Origin: Cercis canadensis
Taxonomy: Eukaryota; Streptophyta; Magnoliopsida; Fabales; Fabaceae
Reading direction: 5' to 3'
Assembly (NCBI GenBank): GCA_003255065.1
Contig: QAOA01006617.1
Location: 610,939 to 674,938 of the forward strand
Length of the DNA stretch: 64,000 nucleotides
Made by a program: the position numbers and the translations under genes. Of this stretch, positions 1-12,000 are shown one piece after another. A model generated the notes under the pieces. It was not told where the DNA came from. It did no database searches and saw only the letters and a list, made by a program, of their open reading frames with translations. How positions within the stretch are numbered: position 1 is the first letter of the stretch; every line of letters begins with the position of its first letter.

Positions 1-36
<36 letters not shown>
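1..36. repeat. TA dinucleotide microsatellite
   Basis: Perfect (TA)n run at the left edge of the window, possibly continuing outside it. Simple sequence repeat with no coding potential. Confidence 0.95.
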
Positions 37-40
<4 letters not shown>

Positions 41-1043
41 AGGGGTCCATTTGGTGCTTTCTGACATGTGGATGGATAAGCATAATGCCTAATTGCCTAT
101 ATATTGCGTAGTCTTGAACAATGAATAAAGTAATGCCCTCCTCATTGATAGAGATATCACAACTTGTGAATATAAGTCATACTCTAAGAGTATTATATAT
201 TAAATTTAAGTTATATTACATTAAATTATATAATTTAATAAAATTTAAATTATGTTAATGGTGTTAGTATGATACAATTTAGATTAAAATGATATTTAAA
301 AATCAAATAATGTAGTGTTATATACGTTAGATTAGTGTAAGGTGAAAACACCCCTTAAATATATAGGTCCTTGTTAAAAAAAATTTAAATATAATTCCCC
401 AAACCTATTGATATTATCGTGTTATTTGTGTAACAAAGACAGGTATCTGAAGCTGGTATAGTGGTATGTATCAATTTTGTTTTTATTTTATTCTAAATAA
501 TGTGTTGATCACATATAAAATTATCGTCTTCATACTTATAGCATTTTTAAGTAAAAGAAATCTTAAAATTAACTTTTCCATTCAAAATTAAGACTAACTT
601 TTGGAAACAAAATAATTCTGGGACTTTCTTATTGCAGAAACCAAACATTTATTAAGAAAATCTCTCTATTTTCATAGTAGAAAACCCTAAGTTTACTCTT
701 TTGCTCAAAATAAAAATTTATTTTTGGAGTCAAAAGCAATTTTGAGACTTGTTTTTTAATCTCTAAACCAAATATATACTCATATATAGATGTCACTTAA
801 TATACACATAATTAATATTTACATATTTTTTTTTTTTTTACATTATGTTAATATATGAGTTCAATTGGCCAACATTTTCTTTTAATTCAAATGAAGACAC
901 TTGTGTGTATATATGTTCATTGGTATGATCCTGATTCCTACAATATGGCTAACTAAAAAATAATAATCTTATTTTGCAAGAAAGAAAAAAGATTTTAACA
1001 AGTTACCAATTGTAATAGGAATTACTTAAGAATGTGAGATGTA

Positions 1044-1485
1044 TAAGTTTAGGTGAGGGCTAAGCTACCATTTTCTTATGCTACTCTCTTATGTTACATC
1101 TCTCCTTAATTGGATGGGATCTAGTGGGACTTACAGTGTGATTTTGGTGTCATTGCAAAGATCTTGAAAAACTGAGTCATCCAGTATGTGCCAGAACACA
1201 CATTTTTTTTTTTATTAAATGTAAGAACGACACGATATAAGAATACGCACTAAAAAGAAAACTTTAAAAATTATTTTTTGGCATGCTTTTTTTATATCGT
1301 GCCATTTTTTGTATTTTATAAGGAACTGTGTGTTCTGACACATACTAGGTAACTCAGTTTTTTGAGATATTCGCAATGACACTAAAATTATATTATAACT
1401 CTCATTGGATCCCATACATAAGTGGAGAGTGTAATATAAAAGAATAGCATATGAAGATTGTAGCATAGTTCTCACCCTAAGTTTA
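1044..1485. mobile_element. Foldback (MITE-like) element, near-complete inverted repeat
   Basis: The segment at about 1044-1250 is matched, with mismatches, by the reverse complement of about 1285-1485. Landmarks read on one arm, then on the other arm's complement, are TAGGTGAG / TAGGGTGAG (outer ends), GTGTCATTGC (both), AAAACTGAGT (both), CAGAACACACA (both) and CACGATATA (both). The arms are about 200 bp with a loop of only a few tens of bases, so the whole element folds into one hairpin. There is no transposase frame, as expected for a non-autonomous MITE. Similar 9-mers, AATGTGAGA at 1031 and ATTGTGAGA at 1492, might be a degenerate target duplication. A 9-bp duplication would suggest a Mutator-like origin, but the exact ends are uncertain. 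Confidence 0.7.
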
Positions 1486-2528
1486 ATGAAGATTGTGAGA
1501 CTAATTCAATAACCCGTAATAATGGTACATAAATAAATATGCAGAAAGATGCAAAGTGTGTGTGTATGAATAAATTGCTGTCATTCTGACAAGCACGTTA
1601 TCTATTGCGTGTAGACACATACTTAGCAGTGAATAAGATTAGTAAGAGTGACAAATAAAGCATGACATATGCATGTGAAGTACAGAAGTCGTTGGATTTG
1701 GATACGCAAACTCCCTTAGAATTAATGTACATACGTCTTCAGGGGAAGTGGAGAACCGAAAACGTCTTCAAATAAATGATTGAAGTTGAAGGAAAGCTGA
1801 AAATGATTAATCAAAATGGTAGATCTAATCCTTAATTAGATTAAATTTATCTAAAACCATTCCCATCATTCATTATTGAGCCTCCTCCAATTAGTCTCAT
1901 AATGTTCATTGAACTTAGACACCGAACATATATTCTTAAGAAATAATTCCTCTACGATTTGCAACGTGTAAAAATCCTCATTCTTTGATATTCTCAACTA
2001 AAAAAACTCTAATTTATCTATTTAATAAAAACAAATAAATCTATATATGATTGATTAGGACCAAAACTAATGATATCTTCATATGTATATTGTTATTCTT
2101 TTGAATAATGATATTCTAACACCCTTCTACGTATACTTACATATATGATATTAATATTTAATTTTGTACACCTCTTTAATACTTACACATGATAATATCT
2201 TTGTCTTATTATATTAAAATTTCAATTAAACTCAATTTAAATTCACATAAAATTTGTATACTTATTATATAATAATTGACTTAAGAGGTGTTGATGAGTT
2301 GGGGTGGCCAAATGCTTATAACCTGAAATATTTTATTCTATTGTGTTCCTGATTGATTCAACATCGATCTTTGTCTTGCACCTCCTATTCCATGTATTGT
2401 CTAAACAAGGCTTGTGGTTTAGACAAACTGCTCATATGAAAACCACATGTCCATTGTCTTTCTTAGATCCAACACCAAGACACATCACATGTTGCCATTT
2501 TTAATTCTTATCATGAAATGATAATAAA

Positions 2529-2959
2529 TTAGGATAGTCGAATAATGTTATTTGTATACAATGTTTATCTTTTCAAAATTAGTTATGCGACTGTATGGAT
2601 AGTTTTGTCTGAGTTTAATTAGGGATCTATTTATTTTATCAAAATGAAGATACTGTTCAAAAAAATTCCAATAAAGTACTTGCAATAAGAAAGGATTCAT
2701 GTCTGTGATGTTGTAATTTGTTGTTTTCCACGAAGACAGAAGGNTTAGGATAGTCAAATAATGTTATTTGTATACAATGTTTATCTTTACAAAATTAGTT
2801 ATGCGACTGTATGGATAGTTTTGTCTGAGTTTAATTAGGGATCTATTTATTTTATCAAAATGAAGATACTGTTCAAAAAAATTCCAATAAAGTACTTGCA
2901 ATAAGAAAGGATTCATGTCTGTGATGTTGTAATTTGTTGTTTTCCACGAAGACAGAAGG
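2529..2959 (+). repeat. Direct duplication (215 bp x2) joined by a single N
   Basis: 2529-2743 and 2745-2959 are nearly identical (at least two substitutions) and are separated by exactly one N at 2744. This is most simply an unmerged overlap of two contigs or haplotypes rather than a genomic tandem duplication. Confidence 0.9.
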
Positions 2960-3300
2960 CACCAGATTGGGCTTGATGAACTGAGGCAGCAAATTAACTT
3001 GTTTTAATGATTACCACTTTTCATTTACTCTAATGGATTTGAGTCTGATTTGATGCTGGAGCAAATGGGTTTACTTTAATAGTATTTTTTTTTTTTGGAT
3101 GCAAATGAAGTCACATGTTAAGAAATTAATTAGAATTATTTAAATTGATTTGACTAGAGATATAAAAATCTTACTAATAATTTATTTGGGCTGTTGTGAG
3201 ATTTTCTTTAAATTGTATTTTAACATATCAAATTCTAATAATTTAGATTAAAAATTACACACGTTGGCGTTGCCCTCTATTTGCATAAATAGACACATAC

Positions 3301-3343
3301 GATATATGATCGTGTATATGANGATATATGGTCGTGTATATGA
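3301..3343 (+). repeat. 21-bp direct duplication joined by a single N
   Basis: 3301-3321 and 3323-3343 differ at one base and flank an N at 3322. Same assembly signature as at 2744. Confidence 0.8.
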
Positions 3344-4399
3344 TATTAAGCACACGAATATCACATTTATAGTATTATTATTAAAACTAATTCTAAATTT
3401 AAATGGTAAAATTGTTGGTACGAGAAATTAGAAATTAATGTTTGTCAACCATTTACTTCACGTTGTTCATACTCATCTGATCCTGTGAATCTAGATCCCA
3501 TGCTCACATTCAACGTTTCACCAAATATATTTTCTTTTTTGGTGAAAACCAAATAATTTTAAGGCATTCAATTAGAATATCATTTTAATTGTCTTAAAAA
3601 AAAAACAGAATAACATTTTAGCAAGAGGAAAAAAAAAGGTTCAAGCTGTTTTGAAAGTTAAAATTTATATTCACTGAGGTTTTCTTAAAAAAATAAAATC
3701 ATTTGGCTATGCTTTAATATATTTTTAATTATTAACGATGTTAGTTCAGCTGGTAAGAATCAAAGTATTTTATTTATAAATTTATGTTTGATTTTTACTG
3801 TTAACAATCTTCTTTAGTAAGTAATTTGTAAGTACTACTTCTGTCAGCTCTTGTTGAGATATGTGACATGCTTTGTTATCAATTAGATTAAGCATTCCAC
3901 GAGTACAGTGACTTACAATTAATGTTTTCAAGCTTATCTTAATTTCAAGTACTAATCTTCAGTGTTTTTTATCAAGTTATCACTAAAAATAAGGCTAAGA
4001 ATTACTCATACAATACGATTCCAAAAGGCATCTTCAATATTTGATAAACATATAAAATTAATTTTTTAAAACTTGGCAAAAAGACATCTTTCATCCCTTA
4101 GTTTGACTTTAAGTTTCAGATTTGTCAGTTTAATTTTGTTTATTCGTTATGGGTGTAAATGAATAAAGTTTCACAAAAGGTATCCAGACTCAGTACAACT
4201 GAATCCATGTACGTAATAAACTAATCAAGCTTAAATATATAGAACAAGGCCATTTAATTAAATGAATAAAGAATAATTTTGTTCCCTAAATCATACCACA
4301 ATCCCGAAAATATAGATAAACGAGAGATTTTTAGGATACATAATATTACTGCTTGATCAAAGGTCATTTGGTTTATTTAAAATTCTAAATGCCTTACCA

Positions 4400-4660
4400 A
4401 ACACACTTTTAAGAGTTATTTATTTATATATGTTATTATTTTATTTATATTTAAATATAATGACTATATACTAAACAAAATAATCATATATTTTATATAT
4501 AATAATTACACATATAAACATAATATTAATAATCATATATCAATAAAAAATATATTTTGATCATTTCATAAGAAATAATAAGCACTTGCTTGAAAAGCAT
4601 ATATTTTTTAATTTTTATTTTATTTTTTCTCAAGTATTAGAAATTTAGAATAATTGTTTC
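4400..4660 (+). repeat. Dispersed AT-rich repeat, copy 1 (copy 2 near 60150-60400)
   Basis: Shares an ordered series of blocks with about 60150-60400: TTTATATTTAAATATAATGA, ACTATATACTA, a block around AATAATCATATATTTTA, AATAATCATATA, ATCATTTCA, CTTGAAAAGCA and TTTTTTCTCAAGTATT. Same orientation and spacing, but diverged. No coding potential; probably two old copies of a short non-autonomous element. Confidence 0.5.
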
Positions 4661-6043
4661 TTTTATTTTTTAATCATTCCTAATATAACCTAAAACCATT
4701 TGGCACAGACACAAATTTGGGAAGTGAATATTTGTTGAAATATTTATGATAGTAACATTCAGTTTTTCTTTTTTAGTAGTAGAAACATTTTTGGGACATG
4801 TAAAAAAAATTAATATAAAAATAAATAAAGTTGGTATAGTATAAAATATAACTTGGTAGAAAATATTAAATCCATGCATAGAATGAATTAATATTAGATT
4901 CATTGAAAGAGCATGGGCATGATTAATTCATAAGCTCAATAAAAAGAAGAAAAAATCAATTTTCATATCAACAATTTATTCACATAAAATAAAAGGACTT
5001 TCTTGTTTTGATAAGTTAGACAATTTGAGGAAAAAAAAAATTGAAATTATTGAAAGAAAAAATCTCAAATATCAACAAAATTTTGGGCGAGTCCATATTT
5101 AAGTAAATTCTCTCTCGTCTATCTGCAAACCATGCACGTCATTACCACCTAGAATTACAAACGCAATGGGACCCATGCCAGCATGAACAGAATTGGGGGG
5201 ATCCAATATTACAAAATGTACGGCTAAGATTTCTTTTACCGTTTGCATCATCATTAAACAGATTTACACATAAACAATAGAATGTTCCTGTCATCGTGAA
5301 TGTTCACGTTCAGCTTAGACACAGAAGAAAGAGCTGTATAAGAAGCAGAGACGCAGGGACTGAGCATAGAGGAGCCTCCTTTCCGTTTCTGTGTACTTTC
5401 CTTTGTTTTCTCTTTCATAAATTCCGACTAAGACACAGAGAGAAAAAAGGGATTGCTGATCGTTTCTGATTCTGAACACCCTTTTGCTGTCTTTTACGTT
5501 CTTTCTATTTTTTTCTCAGTAACCAAACAAGGGGTGTAAATGCATGCTTCGAGCGGATACATCGAATTTTTCTCTCCTAAAATATCTGCTTAATTGATGT
5601 GTACAGAGACCCTGGTCTTTGCTCTGAGCTTCAACGTTATAAATTGAGCTTTTATTGTGCTCATTTTCGTTATACCCACATGTGGTTTCCGTCTTTGTTT
5701 CGAAACGGAGAAAGTTGAAATCAGGCTTCCCATTTTTGTTTTAATAGCATTTCAGTAGCATTTTTATTCTCATAGTACCTGACCCGGATTTGAAATGCAA
5801 AAGTAGCTGAGATAAAGGCCTGAATTTAGAAACTTTTATGCCTAAAATCCCTCCTTTTTGAGTTGCTTTCAATTTCATTAGCTAAATCCCTTAAAAGTTT
5901 TGAGCCATTCTTGCTTACTAGAATTCTGGGTCATTTCGTTTCTGTGTTAATTTTGTGAAGGTTGATTTTTGGAGAGCAGTGGAGTGGAGTATCCTAGAAT
6001 CATACAGAGGGGGTTTGTTGCAAAGAGCAATTCGGGAGAGAAG

Positions 6044-9000
6044 ATGAATAACTCAGTTTCAGATCACAGTTTTTACATTGACAGTGATGAAGATGAGGAA
6101 AAGGAGTTCAATAAAGGTCAAGAAGAGGACGGAAACGATTCAGATTCTTCCAATTACTCAAATGAAAACCAGAATCAGAACAAACCCAGTTCCTACAACA
6201 CCACATGGCCTCAGAGTTACAGGTTAACTCCCTCTGACCTGTGTTTCTCTTCCTTTAGATTTGTGAATTTTTCTTGGCTATGTGACGAGTTAGAGTCTGT
6301 CCTTTCTTTTTGAAAATGTCAAGAGATTCTACTGTTTTCTGGGAAACTGGTTAATTTGATCTTTTTTCTCTTACTTCCCTTTTGTTTTCTTATTGTAGGA
6401 AAAAGTTTTTACTAATATACATGGAAGTAAAAAATTTTATGAGCTTTTGTACTTAGTTTCAGCTAATGATGTCAATCTGGAAACAGCATCTACCTTTTCG
6501 TTTGGTCAAGTTTATAAGGAAATACTTTTCCGTGGAAAGAGTGGTTTACGGAGGCATATTATTTAACATGCCCATTAGGTTGAGCCAGAAAGTAAAGTTC
6601 TCTGCCCTTGCCTGCTGAATTACTATGTTTTATGTCTCTCTTTTTTCTGAATAAAGTGTGGACTGACTGGGAGAAAAAGAGACCTTATGTGCCAATAAAA
6701 AATGGTGTCTACTCAATAGAGATGATTTCTGAATGACCCTGGAAATATCTAGGCTCATTTCCCCTCTGCAACATTTGGAGTCATGTCTTCTTCTGGGAAT
6801 ATGCAAAATGAATATTTTTCTTGAATGGGATCAATTGCTGTGAACAGTCAGTTACTTATACTTATTTCATTTTGTCTGAGCTGATGCCTATGTAATGAAG
6901 GTTATAATTTACAATTACATCTTGCCTGTAAACCAGTTTTACATGTCTTAATAAAAGCTGGATAATATGGAGGTTTTATTATCATAATTTAGAATTAAGT
7001 GAAATGTGAATCGTGATAGATTTGTTTTCTTATTCTTGTAATCAAGTGCATCAACTTGAATACTTATTCTTTTTGTTATGAATGTTTCAGGCAGTCAATT
7101 GATCTATATAGTAGCGTACCATCACCAAGTATTGGATTTCTGGGCACCCCTTCATTGTCAAGATTAAGCAGTTCCTTTCTTTCTTCATCTCTAACAAGAA
7201 GACACACTCCTGAAACACTACCTTCAGTAACAAAACCTCTGTTACAACCACCAGTGGATGAGCATCAGAAACGTAGCTCGCATTCCTTGCTTCCTCCCCT
7301 TCCATCAAGGAGGTCATCAATTAGGAAGGATTCCAAGGTTTCTCACGAACTTCCAATTTCTCGCCACTGCTCTTATGGACAAGCTGTGCTTAATGGTAAG
7401 TCATTCAATTGCTCACTATGCATACTGATCTATGGTTGGGGTAGGATATCTGTTGCAAGACAATTACAGGACTCCCCTTTCTTAAGGAAAAAGAAAAAAT
7501 AAAGGAGGAAGCAAAAGAGAATAAGAAATAATGGGGAAACTAATAATGATGATAATTATACTTAAAAAGAAACAAAGGATACAGTGACTTGTGTATCTCC
7601 ATCAATTTTAAAAAATTTATATTTTTTTTGGAATGTAACCACTCGTATTTGGCAGTAAAAAACCACCCCCCCCCCCCCNCCCCCCCCCCACAACAAAAAG
7701 AAAACAAAAAAAAAAGTAAATTTGTATTTTTTTTTGAGAGAGAGAGAGATATAGATATGACGTTTCTATGCATACCTAACATTTCTTACTCAGTTGTAAA
7801 GAAGTACTGTTTGTCCATACTCAACATAATGGACATCTTGCAGCCAAAAGAAAACATACTTTGGATAATATGCCAATTGCCAAAGGACAGTGGCCCCATT
7901 CAGATAATCATGGAATATATCTGTTTGCTGCAACTTGTAATATTAGTCCCACAGCCATAAATTCTACTCAATCTGCCCTCCAACCGTGGGGACCACATTA
8001 GCCAATGATGTAACCTATGAAAGCTTATCAGCCCTAACCCCTATGAAACTAAAATGGTTAATACCACTTTGTCAACTTCATTTGTTTGGATTGGTCCTGT
8101 AATTGTATTCTTTCATTTCTAAGTTGACTATGATCTTATATATTGAGTTGAGTTTCTTCTAACACCAAAAATGCGCATATAAACACTTTCTCTTCATTAG
8201 CTTTGGGCTTTTTGTTTTTTCTATGTTTTTTATATTTATGAAAATTATAAATTAGGGTCACAGTGTCAGTGAATATCCAAAACTGCTTGAAACCTGAAAT
8301 ACATACTTTATCCTTACTACTTTCTATATCACATTTATTTTATATGAGTGGTTGCCTTTTTAATCTTTCACAAAAACCGTTCAGAAAAATAAGCTACAAG
8401 GCAACTAATTCTTTTTTCCTCAGGGAATACAAGTAGCATATAGTATGTCTGAATGTCAATAACTGTTATTACTGATATTTTCTTTCTGCTTATTTTTCAC
8501 TATAAATTTGTCAAAAACCTTATTTCTAAAAGAACTGTCTGTATGTGAAACTTGATATATGGTATGGTGAGCATGTGTATGTGCATGTACTGACACACAT
8601 ACTTGCGCCTATATAAAAAATTGATACACTACATAAAGTCATTCACTGTGCACTTAAAACTAGAATAAGCATATATNGACTGGTTGCCTTTTTAATCTTT
8701 CACAAAAACCGTTCAGAAAAATAAGCTACAAGGCAACTAATTCTTTTTTCCTCAGGGAATACAAGTAGCATATAGTATGTCTGAATGTCAATAACTGTTA
8801 TTACTGATTTTGAATAATTTCCCTGTATGATTGATATTTTCTTTCTGCTTATTTTTCACTATAAATTTGTCAAAAACCTTATTTCTAAAAGAACTGTCTG
8901 TATGTGAAACTTGATATATGGTATGGTGAGCATGTGTATGTGCATGTACTGACACACATACTTGCGCCTATATAAAAAATTGATACACTACATAAAGTCA

Positions 9001-12000
9001 TTCACTGTGCACTTAAAACTAGAATAAGCATATATGTCTTATTTTTATTTTGGCTTTTGTAGGCATAAATGTTCTCTGCGGTGTGGGAATCCTTTCTACC
9101 CCTTATGCTGCTAAAGAAGGTGGATGGCTTGGGCTGTCTATCTTGTTCATTTTTGCAATTCTTTCCTTCTATACTGGGATCCTCTTGCGCTACTGCTTGG
9201 ATAGTGAACCTGGGCTTGAGACATACCCTGACATTGGCCAAGCTGCTTTTGGTCGTGCAGGACGTATTGCCATTTCGGTAAGTCTGCTTTGGGATATCAA
9301 ATCTATAATAATTATATTTGTATATTTTCATTAAACTATGGAAGAAGCATGGTCCCACGGCTTTAATAACTTGTTTCTGCTTTATTTTTTCTGTGGATGC
9401 AGATAATATTATACGTGGAATTATATGTAAGTACAACTGGCTTCACTCAGTGAGTATTCCTTTGGAGTCTCACACATTGTTATTTTTCATAGCACAACAA
9501 TATAACCAAGGATAAAATTAATTGAGTGGTACCAATTTGGATCATGTATTTGAATCCTTTTGATTAAGCCTAGGCCCATATTCAGGATCTCATAGGCTGA
9601 TCCCATTTCATGATTTTGGCTTTCCGTCTGTTATATGACAAGTTGCAGAGTGCTAGTAGCCTTTCAATATGGTTGGCAATTTTCTATTTGGTTTAGGTGT
9701 TTATGATTAATGACTGATTATTTATGTTCTGATTTGTTCAAGTAGCCCTTCATAATTCATCTTCTTGTTCTCTTCTTGCTTTCAATTCCATGATATAAAG
9801 TGGCTAAGAGTTAGCATATGGAAATATAACAGCTAAAAAAAAATTTCTGAGGTTAATGTTATATTGTCATTTTAACACTAGATTGACTCTTTTAAACTTG
9901 CAGTCATAATGGAAATTTTCTGCCAAATAGTGTAAGACAGTAAGAGTGTCTGAAGAGGCATTGCTTATGGAAGAATGTGTCCATAACCCATCATCTTAGC
10001 ATTCAATGCAGACCTATTGTATGACATGTAATGACATTTATACATATTGACATTCATCAACAAAATCATGTAGGTTCCTAACAGCTAGTTCTTTTAGGTC
10101 ATTTATTAGTCTATACTTTTCAGAAACTTAAGTAACCATCTACTCCCCCTTACTATGAAATCTCCACCAGCATCTCAGTGTTTTGAAGGTAATACCAAGT
10201 CCCCTCTACTTTGTATTTTCCAAAACTGCATCGTTTATGAGGCACAACCTTTTTCGACCAGTATGTAGATGACAACTGCAATAACTGTTAGAGTAAAGCA
10301 TGGAAATGCTTCAGTTGGAGCCAAGTGTAAAATGTTATGAAGAATAGCTATTCAGTCAATGCTGGACTTTTCTTTCCAAATTAATCACAAACTTAAGAGA
10401 CTTGATTTTCCTTACTGAAGTAAGATGCTTTGTTGTGGATTTATTTGGATAGTGATTAGACTTCTGAGGCAGTCTGTCATAATTAAGTGGGAGAGTGTGA
10501 CCCTTGTTACAGTTGCCTCTGCATACTCTTAAACAATGAACTTCACAAGACATGGAATTGAGTATATATGTTCCTATTACGCTTCTGAACTTCTAGATGT
10601 GCATACAAGTTTCTTGGTCACAAAATTAATACTGTTTTGTAATACTAATACTAGGTACTGGTGGGTCATACAACTTGTCACCAGTTCCTTGTAGATTTTT
10701 AGTTTTGGTAGTAATCACTTCACCTGTTAAAATTCCTTCATGCAGGCTTGTTGCATTGAATATGTAATTTTGGAGAGTGACAACTTGTCTTCACTATTTC
10801 CAAATGCGCACATAAATTTGGGTGGAATTGAATTGAATTCTCACATCCTGTTTGCACTGATGACCACCTTGGCTGTTCTTCCTACTGTTTGGCTTCGTGA
10901 CCTAAGTATTCTCAGTTACATTTCAGGTAGGAACTCTGTCTTTTAACTGTTAATTATGAGTTACTCTATTTGAGATCTAGAGCTATTCTTTGAATGACAT
11001 TTGCCTTTGTCTCATTGTCCTTTGGTCCTATGGAATGATTCTTGCTTATATATCCTTTTCTGCACCCGCCTTTAATTCAATCAACTCTTAAGAGGTCATA
11101 TTACTTTGTTAGAGTGTTAAGTCTCATTAGATGACATGCAGAAGCGTAGCATATAAAGATGCGACATCCTTTTTGAGAAATTTATGGACATCTTAACCCC
11201 TCTATATCCTATAGGTCCACCTTGACTTAACATCAATCTTGTCATATTTTAGCGCTGCTTGTCTAAGTGTATGTGGACAATCTTGTGGGCTTAGTTAGGC
11301 TCTCTAGAGAGGTCTAAATATTAAAATAAAGGCTTCCTGATTGAACTTTTATCTCTTATGCCTTACGGATTTTCAGATTGATTAAGATACGTTGAAAATT
11401 TTCTTTCAATATTAAAATAAATGCCAAAAATAATTAGCATGTATGGAATATGAATCATATTTATAACTTTTAAGTTTCCTCCCCCACCCCCCTCTCATTC
11501 TCCATGTTTATTCTTTCTTACTCTTCATCCATGCATTTAGCTTGTGTGTTTGTGGTCAGCAATTACACATACTACTGTATTAACATTATTTCAAAAGAAT
11601 CTCGTAACCATTCCCCTTATTTCTTCTAGCTGGTGGAGTTATTGCTTCAATTTTGGTGGTTCTCTGCCTGCTCTGGGTTGGCCTTGTGGATGAAGTTGGC
11701 TTTCATAGCAAAGGGACAACCACGCTGAATCTTGCAACTCTTCCCGTTGCTGTGGGTCTCTACGGTTACTGCTACTCAGGACATGCTGTGTTCCCAAACA
11801 TCTATACATCAATGGCAAATCCAAACCAGTTTTCTGCAGTACTCTTGGCATGGTAAACCAAAAGTACTTGTAGTTTAAGATCTCCTTAAGTTTTATACAA
11901 CCTGCAAGTATATTAAGAATTATACTTAACCGTTCTAGGTCAAACTGAATGCTAAGGTAGCAGATCATCCAACTCTGCATGTAAAATATACAATGTTATA

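Larger units (their letters stand above)
37..5290. other. AT-rich intergenic region without a gene
   Basis: About 5.2 kb of AT-rich DNA with no open frame that looks like a protein family or carries splice structure. It holds the foldback element at 1044-1485, two single-N joins with flanking duplications (2744 and 3322), a dispersed repeat at about 4400-4660 that recurs near 60 kb, and many A/T homopolymers. The first 5' sequence likely to belong to the transporter gene lies from about 5300 onward. Confidence 0.7.

Noticed and set aside
3736..3760. tRNA-like box A (TAGTTCAGCTGGTAAG)
   Set aside because: No box B, acceptor stem or cloverleaf follows at the right distance.
5969..6043. Upstream extension of the transporter frame to 5969
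   Set aside because: Starts at TTG; the first ATG at 6044 matches the family N-terminus MNNSVSD.
7540..7960. Overlapping frames on both strands around 7540-7960
   Set aside because: They run through a poly-C/N tract and A-runs inside intron 2 of the transporter; low-complexity peptides only.
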